Assembly (NCBI GenBank): GCA_023807065.1
Contig: JAJJLU010000694.1
Location: 1-22,801 of the forward strand
Origin: Isotricha intestinalis
Lineage: Eukaryota; Ciliophora; Litostomatea; Vestibuliferida; Isotrichidae
Reading direction: 5' to 3'
DNA: 22,801 bases
A program made the translations under genes and the position numbers. Each line of letters opens with the position of its first letter. The stretch's first letter is position 1. Positions 8,518-17,548 of the stretch are shown piece by piece. The notes under the pieces are model-generated. The model did not search any database, was not told the origin of the DNA, and saw only the letters and a program-made list of their open reading frames with translations.

Positions 8518-8631
8518 TGTATTCTTTTATCAATTAAATTTCTTATTTAAATTAATTTTTAAAATTAACATAAAAATAATATTTATGAATTATTAATAAT
8601 CTATAACCTGATATTTTTTATTTTATATTTA

Positions 8632-11070
8632 ATGAAAATTTCAATATCCTTCACAAAAATTTTATTTTTCATTAAATTTTTAATTTTAGCATATCAAAGA
8701 AGAATAATAGAAATAGAATCATTTAAACCAAAAGCAATATTATTTGCAAGGGAAACGATATATAAATATAATAATGAAGATCCAGAAAATAAAAAAGGTG
8801 ATATTATAATTCAATTAGAAGCAGAAGCTCAAACTATAATATCAATTTGTGTTTCACAGGATTTAATTTATTTTAATGAAAAAATTGATGATTCTTCAAA
8901 AATTTTTTGTCAAAATTTAACTCCTTTAGATTTTAGGTCTAAAGTTTTAAAAGAAGTTATTTTAAAAAGTGATAATTTAGTTAACAAAGGAAAAGGAATT
9001 TATTATATTCAAATAAAAGTTCAAATGACTAAATTTTCTTTAATTAGAGTTTTTAATAAAAATGAAATATGTAATTTAGATATTGATAAACCAAATATTT
9101 TCTATTTTTATGAATCTTATTCTACAAATTATATTTTATATAAAGTTCCAAAATTAACAAAGAAATTAAATTTATTTTATGAATATAAAGAAAAAAATTT
9201 AATTGAAATTTATGAAGGAAATATTATTCAAGAAGATAAAAAAATATATAGTGATGATTCAAAATTAATTTCAAGTGTGTTATTAGAAGAAAATAAAGAA
9301 TATATTGTAAAATATACTATTTCTTCTTTTAATTTAAATAATTATATAGTAATATCATTTTTAGAAAATTCAACAACTGAACTAAAAGAAGAAGGTCTTA
9401 TAACTAATTTATATTCTGTTCAAAATACTACTAAAAAATTTTCAATAGATATGTCAAAAAGAAATGTAAATGAAGTATTTTATTTATATATTTATGGAGC
9501 AAAATTATATTTAACTATTGAAACTAAAAACAAAGAAGTAATTTTTATAAAGGAAAAATATACAATTCTTCCTTTAGAAAAAAAATTTCCTGATGAAAAT
9601 TTAATGACAATTTCTTTTGGTTCAATTGGTGAAGTAGAATTAAAATTATTACCAAAAGTTCAATTATTAGAAAATAATAAAAAAGAAAATGTTTCAAAAA
9701 GAAAAACTTATTTTTATAAAATTTCAAATAATAATTTAAAAGAAAAAAATATAACAGGAATTTTATATTCAAATTTACAAGATTCACTTTATATATTTAA
9801 AAAAAATAAAAATTCAGTAATAACTTCAGAACAAACAGAAAGAATTTATGAAGTTAAATATAATGAAAATATAGAAGATTATTATATTTTTTTATATGGT
9901 GAAAATGATTTTTCATTTGAATATTATCTATTAAATTCAAATTCAAGAAATATCGAAATAATAAATAATATTCCTGAATTAAAAATAAAAAATAGAAAAA
10001 TGAAAGAAAAAGAAAATTTGTATTTCTTATTTTACACAGATTATAATAATATACCTTTTACTTTATTTCCATTTATTTTATATGGAGAAGTAGAATATTT
10101 CACTAATAAAGAAAATGAGTTTTCAATAGAAAAAATATATAATATAAAAGAAACAGAAGAAATACAATTAAATTATTATAGAGAAATACCAAATGGAATA
10201 CAATTTCTTCATATTAAATCAAAATATAATTCAGAATTTAAATTATTTTTACCTCTTCAAATAACATATGATACTTTTAATGCTTTAAACCCAACAAATC
10301 AAATAATATATGCAAATGAAAAAGAAGAAATAAAAATAAATTGTTCAGAAATAAAAATAGAAATTGAATTAGATGAAAACCAAAAAAAACAAGAATTACA
10401 ATTATATTATGATAACCAAACACAAACAATTAATAAACAAAAACCTTATGAAATAATAAATCCAAAAAAAACACTAACAATAAAAATAATAGAAGGTAAT
10501 ATAATAATAAAATTATTACCAAATCCAAAATATAATAAAGAATATATATTAGATAAGCCAGGTCAATTTAAAATGGATGAAAAGAAAATAAATACATCAT
10601 TAATATTTGTTTTTCCAAAAGAAAAAAAACAAACAGTAAGAGCAGTGATTAAATCTAATTTTCCAAATATAACAAATAAAATGAATGAAGGATATATGTC
10701 TTTAGGAGTTTATCCTTTTTTTGCACATGATTATGGTTATGCTACTCAAGATTTAATTGGTTATAATGATACAATATATATAAGTAATCCTTATAGAAAA
10801 CCTGGTAAAAAATTAAAAGAAGGTGAAGTATATTATTATATGTGTTCTTTTAAATTTGAAATTGGAGATTTAATTACCTATAATTTTGAAAATGAAAATA
10901 GTAATATTATTTTATTAGTTATTTTAATTTTCGGTTTTGTTGTTTTAGGTATTGTTTTAGGAGGATTTTTATTTCTTTATATTAGAGATAAGTTAAACAG
11001 TGAAGAATTTAAATCACAAAAAGGAATTAGTTTGTCACCACAAAATGAAAAATATGAACCTATTAATTAA
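8632..11070 (+). CDS. Large type I membrane protein of unknown function
   Basis: An 812-residue protein with an N-terminal signal peptide (MKISISFTKILFFIKFLILA), a roughly 735-residue ectodomain, one transmembrane helix at about 758-783 (IILLVILIFGFVVLGIVLGG, then FLFLY) and a 29-residue cytoplasmic tail. The ectodomain is rich in beta-strand-like alternation, with few cysteines and several N-x-S/T sites (for example NITN, NDT). A small conserved-looking block precedes the membrane (YMSLGVYPFFAHDYGYATQD, then YYYMCSF). I recognise no family. Spacing (114 bases) and orientation pair it with the aspartic-peptidase-like gene; both look like cell-surface or endomembrane proteins, so joint function is possible but unproven. 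It is a good candidate for a lineage-specific surface protein. Confidence 0.8.
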   Translation: MKISISFTKILFFIKFLILAYQRRIIEIESFKPKAILFARETIYKYNNEDPENKKGDIIIQLEAEAQTIISICVSQDLIYFNEKIDDSSKIFCQNLTPLDFRSKVLKEVILKSDNLVNKGKGIYYIQIKVQMTKFSLIRVFNKNEICNLDIDKPNIFYFYESYSTNYILYKVPKLTKKLNLFYEYKEKNLIEIYEGNIIQEDKKIYSDDSKLISSVLLEENKEYIVKYTISSFNLNNYIVISFLENSTTELKEEGLITNLYSVQNTTKKFSIDMSKRNVNEVFYLYIYGAKLYLTIETKNKEVIFIKEKYTILPLEKKFPDENLMTISFGSIGEVELKLLPKVQLLENNKKENVSKRKTYFYKISNNNLKEKNITGILYSNLQDSLYIFKKNKNSVITSEQTERIYEVKYNENIEDYYIFLYGENDFSFEYYLLNSNSRNIEIINNIPELKIKNRKMKEKENLYFLFYTDYNNIPFTLFPFILYGEVEYFTNKENEFSIEKIYNIKETEEIQLNYYREIPNGIQFLHIKSKYNSEFKLFLPLQITYDTFNALNPTNQIIYANEKEEIKINCSEIKIEIELDENQKKQELQLYYDNQTQTINKQKPYEIINPKKTLTIKIIEGNIIIKLLPNPKYNKEYILDKPGQFKMDEKKINTSLIFVFPKEKKQTVRAVIKSNFPNITNKMNEGYMSLGVYPFFAHDYGYATQDLIGYNDTIYISNPYRKPGKKLKEGEVYYYMCSFKFEIGDLITYNFENENSNIILLVILIFGFVVLGIVLGGFLFLYIRDKLNSEEFKSQKGISLSPQNEKYEPIN

Positions 11071-11378
11071 AATTTAAATGATTTATTTATATTAATAAAA
11101 ATATATAATTAGAGTTTTTTTATTTTTATTATTTGATTATTTAATTATCAAAATTTTATTTCTTTAAAAAAAAGAAATTTAATTTTTAGATTATGTTTAT
11201 ATTTATAATTTTAAAATTTTAATAATATATTTTGTTATGATAATTCTTAATTTTAGATTTTAATGATAATATAAATTTTACCAATTAATTTCTAAGTTTA
11301 AATTTATTAAAAGAAATTAATTTAAAAATTCATATACAAAAAAATACAAAAAAAATATATGTTTCAAAAATAAAAAAT
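11071..11378. other. Convergent intergenic spacer
   Basis: 308 bases between convergent 3' ends. A+T-rich with a local inverted pair around AATTTTATTTCTTTAAAAAAAAGAAAT (about 11151-11178), which could form a weak hairpin in RNA. No ORF or RNA gene seen. Confidence 0.45.
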
Positions 11379-12353
11379 TTATCCTCCATAACATCTAAAA
11401 TATTCATCTCTATCATTCATTTCACAACATCTTTTAAGTATATAATTATTTCTTTTTAATATTTTTTTAACCCAATCTCCATCATCATATTCTATATCTT
11501 CTTTTTCTTTTTCTTCTTTTTCTTCATTTTCAAAATAAAAATCAGGTAAACTTTTGGTTCTGATATGAGGTAAACTTATAACATATTTATCTTCTTCTTT
11601 TTTATAAAGTTCATCTCTTAAATTATTTATTTCTACTTGTAATTTATGTTTATCATCATAAATTTTTTGATTATCTTCCATTGCTTTATTTAAATTTTTT
11701 TTTAAAGAATTAAATGAATTAAAATTATTAATTTTCATTTTTTCTAAATTTTCATTTAATTTCTTATTTTCATTTCTAATTTCATCTAATTTTTGATTAT
11801 TATTATTATTTTTATAAATAGTTCTAGGATAATAAATATAATGAAATTCTTTAGAAGTTTTATTAAAATCTTCTTTTTGACTTTCTTTTCTTAAATCATT
11901 TAAAATTTGTTTTTTCCTTAAATTTTCCCTTAATAATTCTCCCATAATTTGATTGTGTCTTTGTATACGATAAATTTCATTTAATTCCATATTATTTATT
12001 TTTTGTTGTTCTTTTAAAATTTTATTAGAAAGATCATTAGTAGAATTTTTTAATTGAAGATAAGATTTAATTCTATTTAATTGAGCTGAATTATCTTTAG
12101 GAGGAGAAATATAAATTTTCTTTGGTTCTGGACTTAAAGCTATTGGAACTAATTTTTGAGATTGAGTTACTGGAATATCATCTTCAACTGATTCATTACT
12201 TCTAAAAAAATATTTTCTTCCCATTGGATCAATATTCACTCCTCTTCTTCCACTTTTCATTCTATTTATAAATTTCGAATATCCTGATGAATCTAATTTA
12301 TTATTTTTTCTATTAAATCTTTCTCTCTTTGATAATCCATGAAAAACAAACAT
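11379..12353 (-). CDS. Coiled-coil protein, function unknown
   Basis: A 324-residue cytosolic protein. A basic N-terminus (1-60, GLSKRERFNRKNNK, SGRRGVNIDPMGRKYFF) and a proline-containing linker (SPEPKKIYISPPKD, 74-87) precede long heptad-like helices at about 90-165 and 185-255. An acidic patch follows (EEKEEKEKEDIEYDDGD, 277-293) and a Cys-containing C-terminus (ILKRCCEMNDRDEYFRCYGG). The overall style resembles basal-body, centrosomal or cortical scaffold proteins of ciliates, but I do not recognise the family. It is divergently arranged with the phosphatase-docking gene across 79 bases, so the two may be co-expressed. Confidence 0.8.
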   Translation of the reverse strand: MFVFHGLSKRERFNRKNNKLDSSGYSKFINRMKSGRRGVNIDPMGRKYFFRSNESVEDDIPVTQSQKLVPIALSPEPKKIYISPPKDNSAQLNRIKSYLQLKNSTNDLSNKILKEQQKINNMELNEIYRIQRHNQIMGELLRENLRKKQILNDLRKESQKEDFNKTSKEFHYIYYPRTIYKNNNNNQKLDEIRNENKKLNENLEKMKINNFNSFNSLKKNLNKAMEDNQKIYDDKHKLQVEINNLRDELYKKEEDKYVISLPHIRTKSLPDFYFENEEKEEKEKEDIEYDDGDWVKKILKRNNYILKRCCEMNDRDEYFRCYGG

Positions 12354-12432
12354 TTTTTTATTTATATAATAAATTCATTTTATATGTTTTTTTATTTTAA
12401 TAAGATTTAATTCATTCATAAATATATTTATA
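12354..12432. promoter_or_regulatory. 79-bp divergent promoter region
   Basis: The two start codons at 12353 (-) and 12433 (+) are separated by only 79 A+T-rich bases, so both 5' UTRs and promoters must fit here or overlap. No specific element is recognisable. A shared bidirectional promoter is inferred from the spacing. Confidence 0.55.
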
Positions 12433-12930
12433 ATGTCTAATTTAAATCAAACTAATGAAAATCATAATAATTTGTCTTTACATCACAAACATAATTCTAA
12501 ACTTCCTGAATTGAAAGTAAAAAGAAGAGATGAAAATTTTTCTCCAGTAAGAAGGTCTAGATATATTTTTAATTCTCCTGTACGTGTTAATAATGATGAT
12601 AATTCTAATCAAATTCATAGAGATAATTCTTTTCGTCCTAGTCTTGCTAGATTTAAAAAAAATGATGAAATATTTATTTTTTCTGAAAGAGATTTAAGTT
12701 CAATTCATCAGAAAAAAACTAAATCAATTTTAAAAAAAACCACTTTGGGAAATGAAAGTGAAATTGAACATAAATCTGTTAAATTTGCTTTTGATGAAAA
12801 TAATCAACCTTTAAAAACCATTTATATTATGAATGATAAAAAAAATGAAGAAACAAATGATGAGGATATTGATAATGGAAAAAATAATGATAAAGTTATC
12901 TGTAAATGTGAATCATGTTTTATTTTTTAA
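12433..12930 (+). CDS. Small disordered protein with PP1-docking motifs and CAAX-like end
   Basis: A 165-residue hydrophilic protein, probably disordered. Residues 98-101 are SILK and 114-118 are KSVKF, which fits the RVxF pattern; SILK followed by RVxF 12 residues on is the order and arrangement used by protein phosphatase 1 regulators such as inhibitor-2. Two SPVR motifs (37-40 and 48-51) look like proline-directed kinase sites. An acidic stretch follows (EETNDEDIDNG). The C-terminus VICKCESCFIF ends in C-F-I-F, which fits a CAAX box with a terminal residue favouring geranylgeranylation, preceded by C157 and C159, which could be acylated. The picture is a membrane-tethered PP1 regulator. 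The motifs are seen; binding and lipidation are inference. Confidence 0.78.
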   Translation: MSNLNQTNENHNNLSLHHKHNSKLPELKVKRRDENFSPVRRSRYIFNSPVRVNNDDNSNQIHRDNSFRPSLARFKKNDEIFIFSERDLSSIHQKKTKSILKKTTLGNESEIEHKSVKFAFDENNQPLKTIYIMNDKKNEETNDEDIDNGKNNDKVICKCESCFIF

Positions 12931-13127
12931 AATATAACAAATTATTAATTAATAATTCTTTAGTATAAATTTGAGTTAATATTTAATGATTTTTTTATTT
13001 AAAAAAAAAAAAAATAAAGTCTAAAAAACTTTTATTATTATATTTTAAATAAAAAAGATAAAAAGATATTAAAAAGAATGTATTAACAAATAAAACAAAG
13101 TAGATAACTTTTATTAGCTTTTCCTAT

Positions 13128-15605
13128 TTAATTATTGTATAAGTTTTTATATTTAACTAATTGATTTTTTGAATCAATTTCTTCAAGATGATTAAAATTA
13201 ATGTTTTTATGATTTCCAGATTTCAATTCAAAACTTGTATTTTTTTCATACCAAATTTCTCTTATATGTATAATTAATAAATTAAAAATAATAATAATCA
13301 TTAATAACAAAGAATAAATAATTAAATAAATTCCAAAATTAATTGAATTTTTTCCTAAATCATAATATAACACATTAAACAAAATATTTAAATTTGATTT
13401 CATAAAATCACAATTTAACATTGTATTAATATTCCCTTCTCCAAGAAAATTTGTAAATATTTTTCTTATAGGATTAATAATATTAAATGCATTTTTCATT
13501 AGAGAATTAATATTATTTTTTATGTTATTATATAACAAAGTAACATTATTATCAATTGTTAAAATATTATTTTTATTCATTAAAATTTTATTCAAAATAT
13601 AATTTTGATTTTCTTTATATAATTTTTTAAACATTTGATAAAATTCTTCACTTCCTTTTTTTTGAGAGAAATTATAATTAAAAGAATTTTTAGGAATACA
13701 AGTATCTGAATATCTTTCATATAAATCACTTTCATTTATTTTCCACCAATTAATATCATATAAATTTAAAAAGTAATTTGAAGTACGAGATGCTGGATTT
13801 AAAGTTAAATTATTTGGGTTTAATTCAATATAATTTAAACAAATATTTGAAATTGTCCATTTTTCATTAAGTGAACATTCTGAAGATAAAGAAATTAATT
13901 CATTTATTTCATTCAATAAAATATTAGGATTTATTATATCATTTTCATTATATTCATCTAAATTTTTCCCTTTTGAATAAATATAATATGAAGTATCCAT
14001 AAATTTATTTAAATAATTATTAATTGATTTTTCAAAATCTTCAATTTCAATTGGATAATCTCTATTTAATAAAATTTTTGATATATAAATAATTGAATTT
14101 TCAACTGATAATAAATTATCAATATTATTACTATTTGAACCAAAAAAATTATCTTTTAAACTTCCATTTATATTTAGACATATATCAATTAATTCCTTTC
14201 CATTTCCTAATTTTAAAATTTTAGGATTTGTTAAATTTAAATTTTCGGAATTAAATATTGAATAAGTTACACTGATTAAATCTTTTCCTATAATTCCAAT
14301 AATAATTAATAATCCTCCGATGAAAAAACACATTATCATTATAAATGAAAATATATTCCAAATAATATGAATAAATATTTTAAATAACTTATTTGATTGT
14401 GGAAAGCAATCACACATTAAACAAATAACTAAAAAAAGAAATATAATATTTAACATAATTAAAGAAACAAAAAGATATATGAATATATTTTTTCCATATT
14501 TAAAAAAATTTTGAAATTGAGAATTCAAAGGAATAAAATAATTATTATTAATAATATCCATAGAATTTCTTAAATTTTCAAGATTAATTTGTGAAGTAGT
14601 CAAAATATCTTCCATTATATTATTTCCAAATGATAATTGGATATTATTGTTTATGTAAATTAATATTTTCATTAAATTATTCATTTCTTTTTCAATTGAA
14701 TACAAAATTGTATCTTCTTGTTTATATGGCCCAAAATTTTTCATAAATGAAGGTATTAAATTAACTGAATTTGAAGAAAATTTATTTTTATAACTTCCAG
14801 TTAAAGGGATATCATTTAAAAAATTAGAATCTGAATTAATTATATTATTATATATTTCTGTTAATTTATTTTGAAATTTAGGATATTCTTCTAAATTAAA
14901 ATTTGTGATATTTTCATTAAAAGTAATAATATCGTTTTTTAAATTTATAATTTGAGTGTTTAAATTTAATAGTAAATTATTAATATTATTAATTCCAATC
15001 CATTTATTATCTTTTCTCATCATTTGACCTTCATTGACTTCATTAATAAATTTTAACATTGAACACTTAAAATGAGAATAATTTTTAAAAATTGTTTTAG
15101 ACCAAAAAACTCCTTTTAAGCACATTATAATGCTGATATGGACAAATGAAATTAAAATAAAATAAAAACTTCCTTTGCAATTTTTTTTTAAGCAATTAAC
15201 ACATTTTTTGTGTTTAAGACACATTTCATTTATTAGAAATAAAATCCATTCTATAATTAAAATAATTGTAAAAGATATTAATGTTAAATATGGTGCTAAA
15301 TGGTTTAAATATATTTTTAGTTCTTTTTTATCTTTCCCTTTTTTATCAATAAATTCAATGAAAGATTTAATATATTTTTCATTATTCTTGAATGTGAAAT
15401 TATTTAATTGATGATAATATTTGGAATTAAAATTCCCAAAACTTTCATACATATTATTTTTACAATATTCAATATCATAATTTGAAGACTTTAATTTCCT
15501 TAAAACCGATTGATTTAATGAAAAAAATATTAAGCTTATTATACAAATAATTACTATTAAAAAAGTTAAATAATTATTTCTCATTTGATTAAATTTAAAA
15601 AACAA
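13128..15605 (-). CDS. Prominin/tweety-like five-span membrane protein
   Basis: An 825-residue protein with the prominin plan. A signal-like hydrophobic segment (12-31) and an N-terminal ectodomain to about 104 come first. TM1 (105-127) is followed by a short Cys-rich cytosolic loop (CLKHKKCVNCLKKNC, 129-143) and TM2 (146-165). A 200-residue loop with coiled-coil character follows, then TM3 (374-397), a short CDCFPQSNK loop, TM4 (408-440), a 315-residue loop with spaced cysteines (C476, C577, C589, C636, C732), TM5 (757-780) and a 45-residue tail. Prominin-1 is 865 residues with the same arrangement; tweety proteins share the topology. Prominins mark membrane protrusions and cilia and bind cholesterol. 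The call rests on topology and cysteine placement, not on a sequence match. Confidence 0.65.
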   Translation of the reverse strand: MFFKFNQMRNNYLTFLIVIICIISLIFFSLNQSVLRKLKSSNYDIEYCKNNMYESFGNFNSKYYHQLNNFTFKNNEKYIKSFIEFIDKKGKDKKELKIYLNHLAPYLTLISFTIILIIEWILFLINEMCLKHKKCVNCLKKNCKGSFYFILISFVHISIIMCLKGVFWSKTIFKNYSHFKCSMLKFINEVNEGQMMRKDNKWIGINNINNLLLNLNTQIINLKNDIITFNENITNFNLEEYPKFQNKLTEIYNNIINSDSNFLNDIPLTGSYKNKFSSNSVNLIPSFMKNFGPYKQEDTILYSIEKEMNNLMKILIYINNNIQLSFGNNIMEDILTTSQINLENLRNSMDIINNNYFIPLNSQFQNFFKYGKNIFIYLFVSLIMLNIIFLFLVICLMCDCFPQSNKLFKIFIHIIWNIFSFIMIMCFFIGGLLIIIGIIGKDLISVTYSIFNSENLNLTNPKILKLGNGKELIDICLNINGSLKDNFFGSNSNNIDNLLSVENSIIYISKILLNRDYPIEIEDFEKSINNYLNKFMDTSYYIYSKGKNLDEYNENDIINPNILLNEINELISLSSECSLNEKWTISNICLNYIELNPNNLTLNPASRTSNYFLNLYDINWWKINESDLYERYSDTCIPKNSFNYNFSQKKGSEEFYQMFKKLYKENQNYILNKILMNKNNILTIDNNVTLLYNNIKNNINSLMKNAFNIINPIRKIFTNFLGEGNINTMLNCDFMKSNLNILFNVLYYDLGKNSINFGIYLIIYSLLLMIIIIFNLLIIHIREIWYEKNTSFELKSGNHKNINFNHLEEIDSKNQLVKYKNLYNN

Positions 15606-15956
15606 TTAATTAAAAAATAACTTTTTGATTTTTTTTAATAGATTGACTTTATACCTTTAATTAATTTAAAAGTTAATTGTTTTGAATGGATAATTTTATT
15701 ATTTAATTATAATTTTTGAAGACAAAAAAATAGTTTATTATAATTATCATTAATATAATTTATTTCATGTTTGACTTTTCGTTTTATATGAAGAATTAAA
15801 ATTATTTTTTAAAATATCGTTGTTGTTATGTAAACAAAAAAATATATTTAACTAAATTTACTTGAACTAATAACATATTCTTTCAAAAAAATAGAAATAA
15901 AAAAAATTAAATATCCAAAACATTAATAAGTTATCAATTAAATTTAAAAAAATAAA
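15606..15956. promoter_or_regulatory. Divergent intergenic region (prominin-like / RING)
   Basis: 351 bases between divergent starts; both promoters should lie here. It has A+T-rich sequence with short T and A runs and a few GC-containing words (GTCTTTATACC, ATATCGTTGTTGTTATG). No ORF, RNA gene or nameable element. Confidence 0.4.
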
Positions 15957-17357
15957 ATGGATGACTTAAACCAACAATGTCAAATATGTTTGGAATCATT
16001 TAACAAAACCTCCCAGAAAAAAATTCCTAAAATATTACCTTGCTGTAATCAAACAATATGTTTAGAATGTTTAGAAGATATATATAAAAGAAATAATAAT
16101 ACAATTTTATGTCCTGTTTGTAGACAAATAATAAATCAAAATCCTAGTTCATTCATTACAAATAATAATGTTTATGAAGGATTTTTAAAATGTTTAAGTT
16201 GTAATAGAGATGTTACTAAAACTGAATTATATTTAAATTTTGGAGATACATTAAATTTAAAATGTTGTCATTGTCAAAAAGATGATTTGCCTTTAGGTGA
16301 CTTTTTACCTTCTTATTTATTAGAATTAAATTCTTTTATTCAAGAATTTAGTAATAAAGAATCTTTAATTCAAAAAGTTGATACTAAAATAGGTGATTTT
16401 TTAGATTTATTTTACAAAGAAATTAAAGAAAATATAATTTACAAAGCCAGATTAAAAGTTATTGAAGAAATTAAAATGAAATTAGATTATGATATTAAAA
16501 ATGATTATGAAAAATTTATAATGTATTTAAATATATTAAAAGAAAAATATGATTATTTAAATTCTTTTACAAAGGATGATACAAATAAAAAATTTAATTC
16601 AGAAGATATTATTGATGATATGAATTTTTATGTTCAAAAAAGTGAAACAATTAGAAAAGCAAGTGAAGAATATTTAAAAATATCTAAGTTTATAAATGAA
16701 AATAATTTGATTGATTTAAATGATAAAGTTAATAAAAATGAATTTGGGGATTTTTTTGTTAAATTATTTAAATTTCCTTTATCTAATATTCAAAGAGAAG
16801 ATGATTTTTTAACTGGGATTAAACTATTTGATGATAATATAATGAAAAAAATTGAAGAAATAAAAAGTAAAAATCAAAGTATCAACGTGAATAATATTAA
16901 TTTAAATTTTAATAATAATGATTTAAATAACAATAACTTAAATGAAAATAATAATAATTTAAATAAAAATAATTTATATGCTCATACTGAAAATTTCAAT
17001 GAAAAAAAAGATTTTGAAAATATAAATTTTACTAATAATTTATTCAATGAATCAGATAAAAAGAATCAAATTTATAATATTAATGATGATATTGATTTCG
17101 GAAGAAAAGAAAGTGAAGATAGATTTAAATTAATTCCAAAATCAAATGACAATGATATGAAAACAACAGAAGGACAAAATTTGTTTGATTTTGATTTTAC
17201 AAATCCTAATGATAATAAAGAAGAAGATCAAAAAATTGAAAATGAGAAAAATAAAGAAAAAAAAAAGAAGTTAAAAGCAATTAAAATCGAAGAAAAAGAT
17301 GATTTGGACGAAAAAGCAAATGAAGATGATGATGATTTATTACCTTTATTTCATTGA
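15957..17357 (+). CDS. RING-finger protein with atypical zinc ligand, coiled coil and poly-Asn tail
   Basis: A 466-residue protein. An N-terminal RING has C8-x2-C11, C29, C35-x2-C38 and C52-x2-C55 (QCQICLESF, LPCCNQTICLECL, CPVCRQ). The usual His ligand of C3HC4 RINGs is N31 here. A second Cys group follows (KCLSCNRD at 78-85 and LKCCHCQKDD at 101-110), which could form another zinc site. Residues about 135-290 are helical and charged, likely coiled coil. An Asn-rich segment (about 305-345, repeats of NNNDLNNNNLNENNNNLN type) and a Lys/Glu-rich, finally acidic end (DDDDLLPLF) follow. The arrangement suggests a TRIM-like E3 ubiquitin ligase. Activity is uncertain given the missing His. The stop TGA is backed by TAA three codons later. 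Confidence 0.82.
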   Translation: MDDLNQQCQICLESFNKTSQKKIPKILPCCNQTICLECLEDIYKRNNNTILCPVCRQIINQNPSSFITNNNVYEGFLKCLSCNRDVTKTELYLNFGDTLNLKCCHCQKDDLPLGDFLPSYLLELNSFIQEFSNKESLIQKVDTKIGDFLDLFYKEIKENIIYKARLKVIEEIKMKLDYDIKNDYEKFIMYLNILKEKYDYLNSFTKDDTNKKFNSEDIIDDMNFYVQKSETIRKASEEYLKISKFINENNLIDLNDKVNKNEFGDFFVKLFKFPLSNIQREDDFLTGIKLFDDNIMKKIEEIKSKNQSINVNNINLNFNNNDLNNNNLNENNNNLNKNNLYAHTENFNEKKDFENINFTNNLFNESDKKNQIYNINDDIDFGRKESEDRFKLIPKSNDNDMKTTEGQNLFDFDFTNPNDNKEEDQKIENEKNKEKKKKLKAIKIEEKDDLDEKANEDDDDLLPLFH

Positions 17358-17548
17358 ATAAATTAACAATTAACAATTTATATATATTAGATTAATAATA
17401 GTTTAATTTATATAAATATAAATTTAATTAATAAAAATAATATTATTTTTATTTTTACTTACATTATTGAATTTATATTATACTTTTTTTGAAAGTTAAA
17501 AATAACGTTTAAATAAATATAATATATATTTTACGCAGAAAATAATTA

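Noticed and set aside
15175..15411. 78-codon frame on the + strand inside the prominin-like gene
   Set aside because: Lies wholly opposite a long, convincing gene with clear topology; no features of its own. The same applies to frames at 795-1073 (-), 4226-4408 (+) and 9545-9787 (-).
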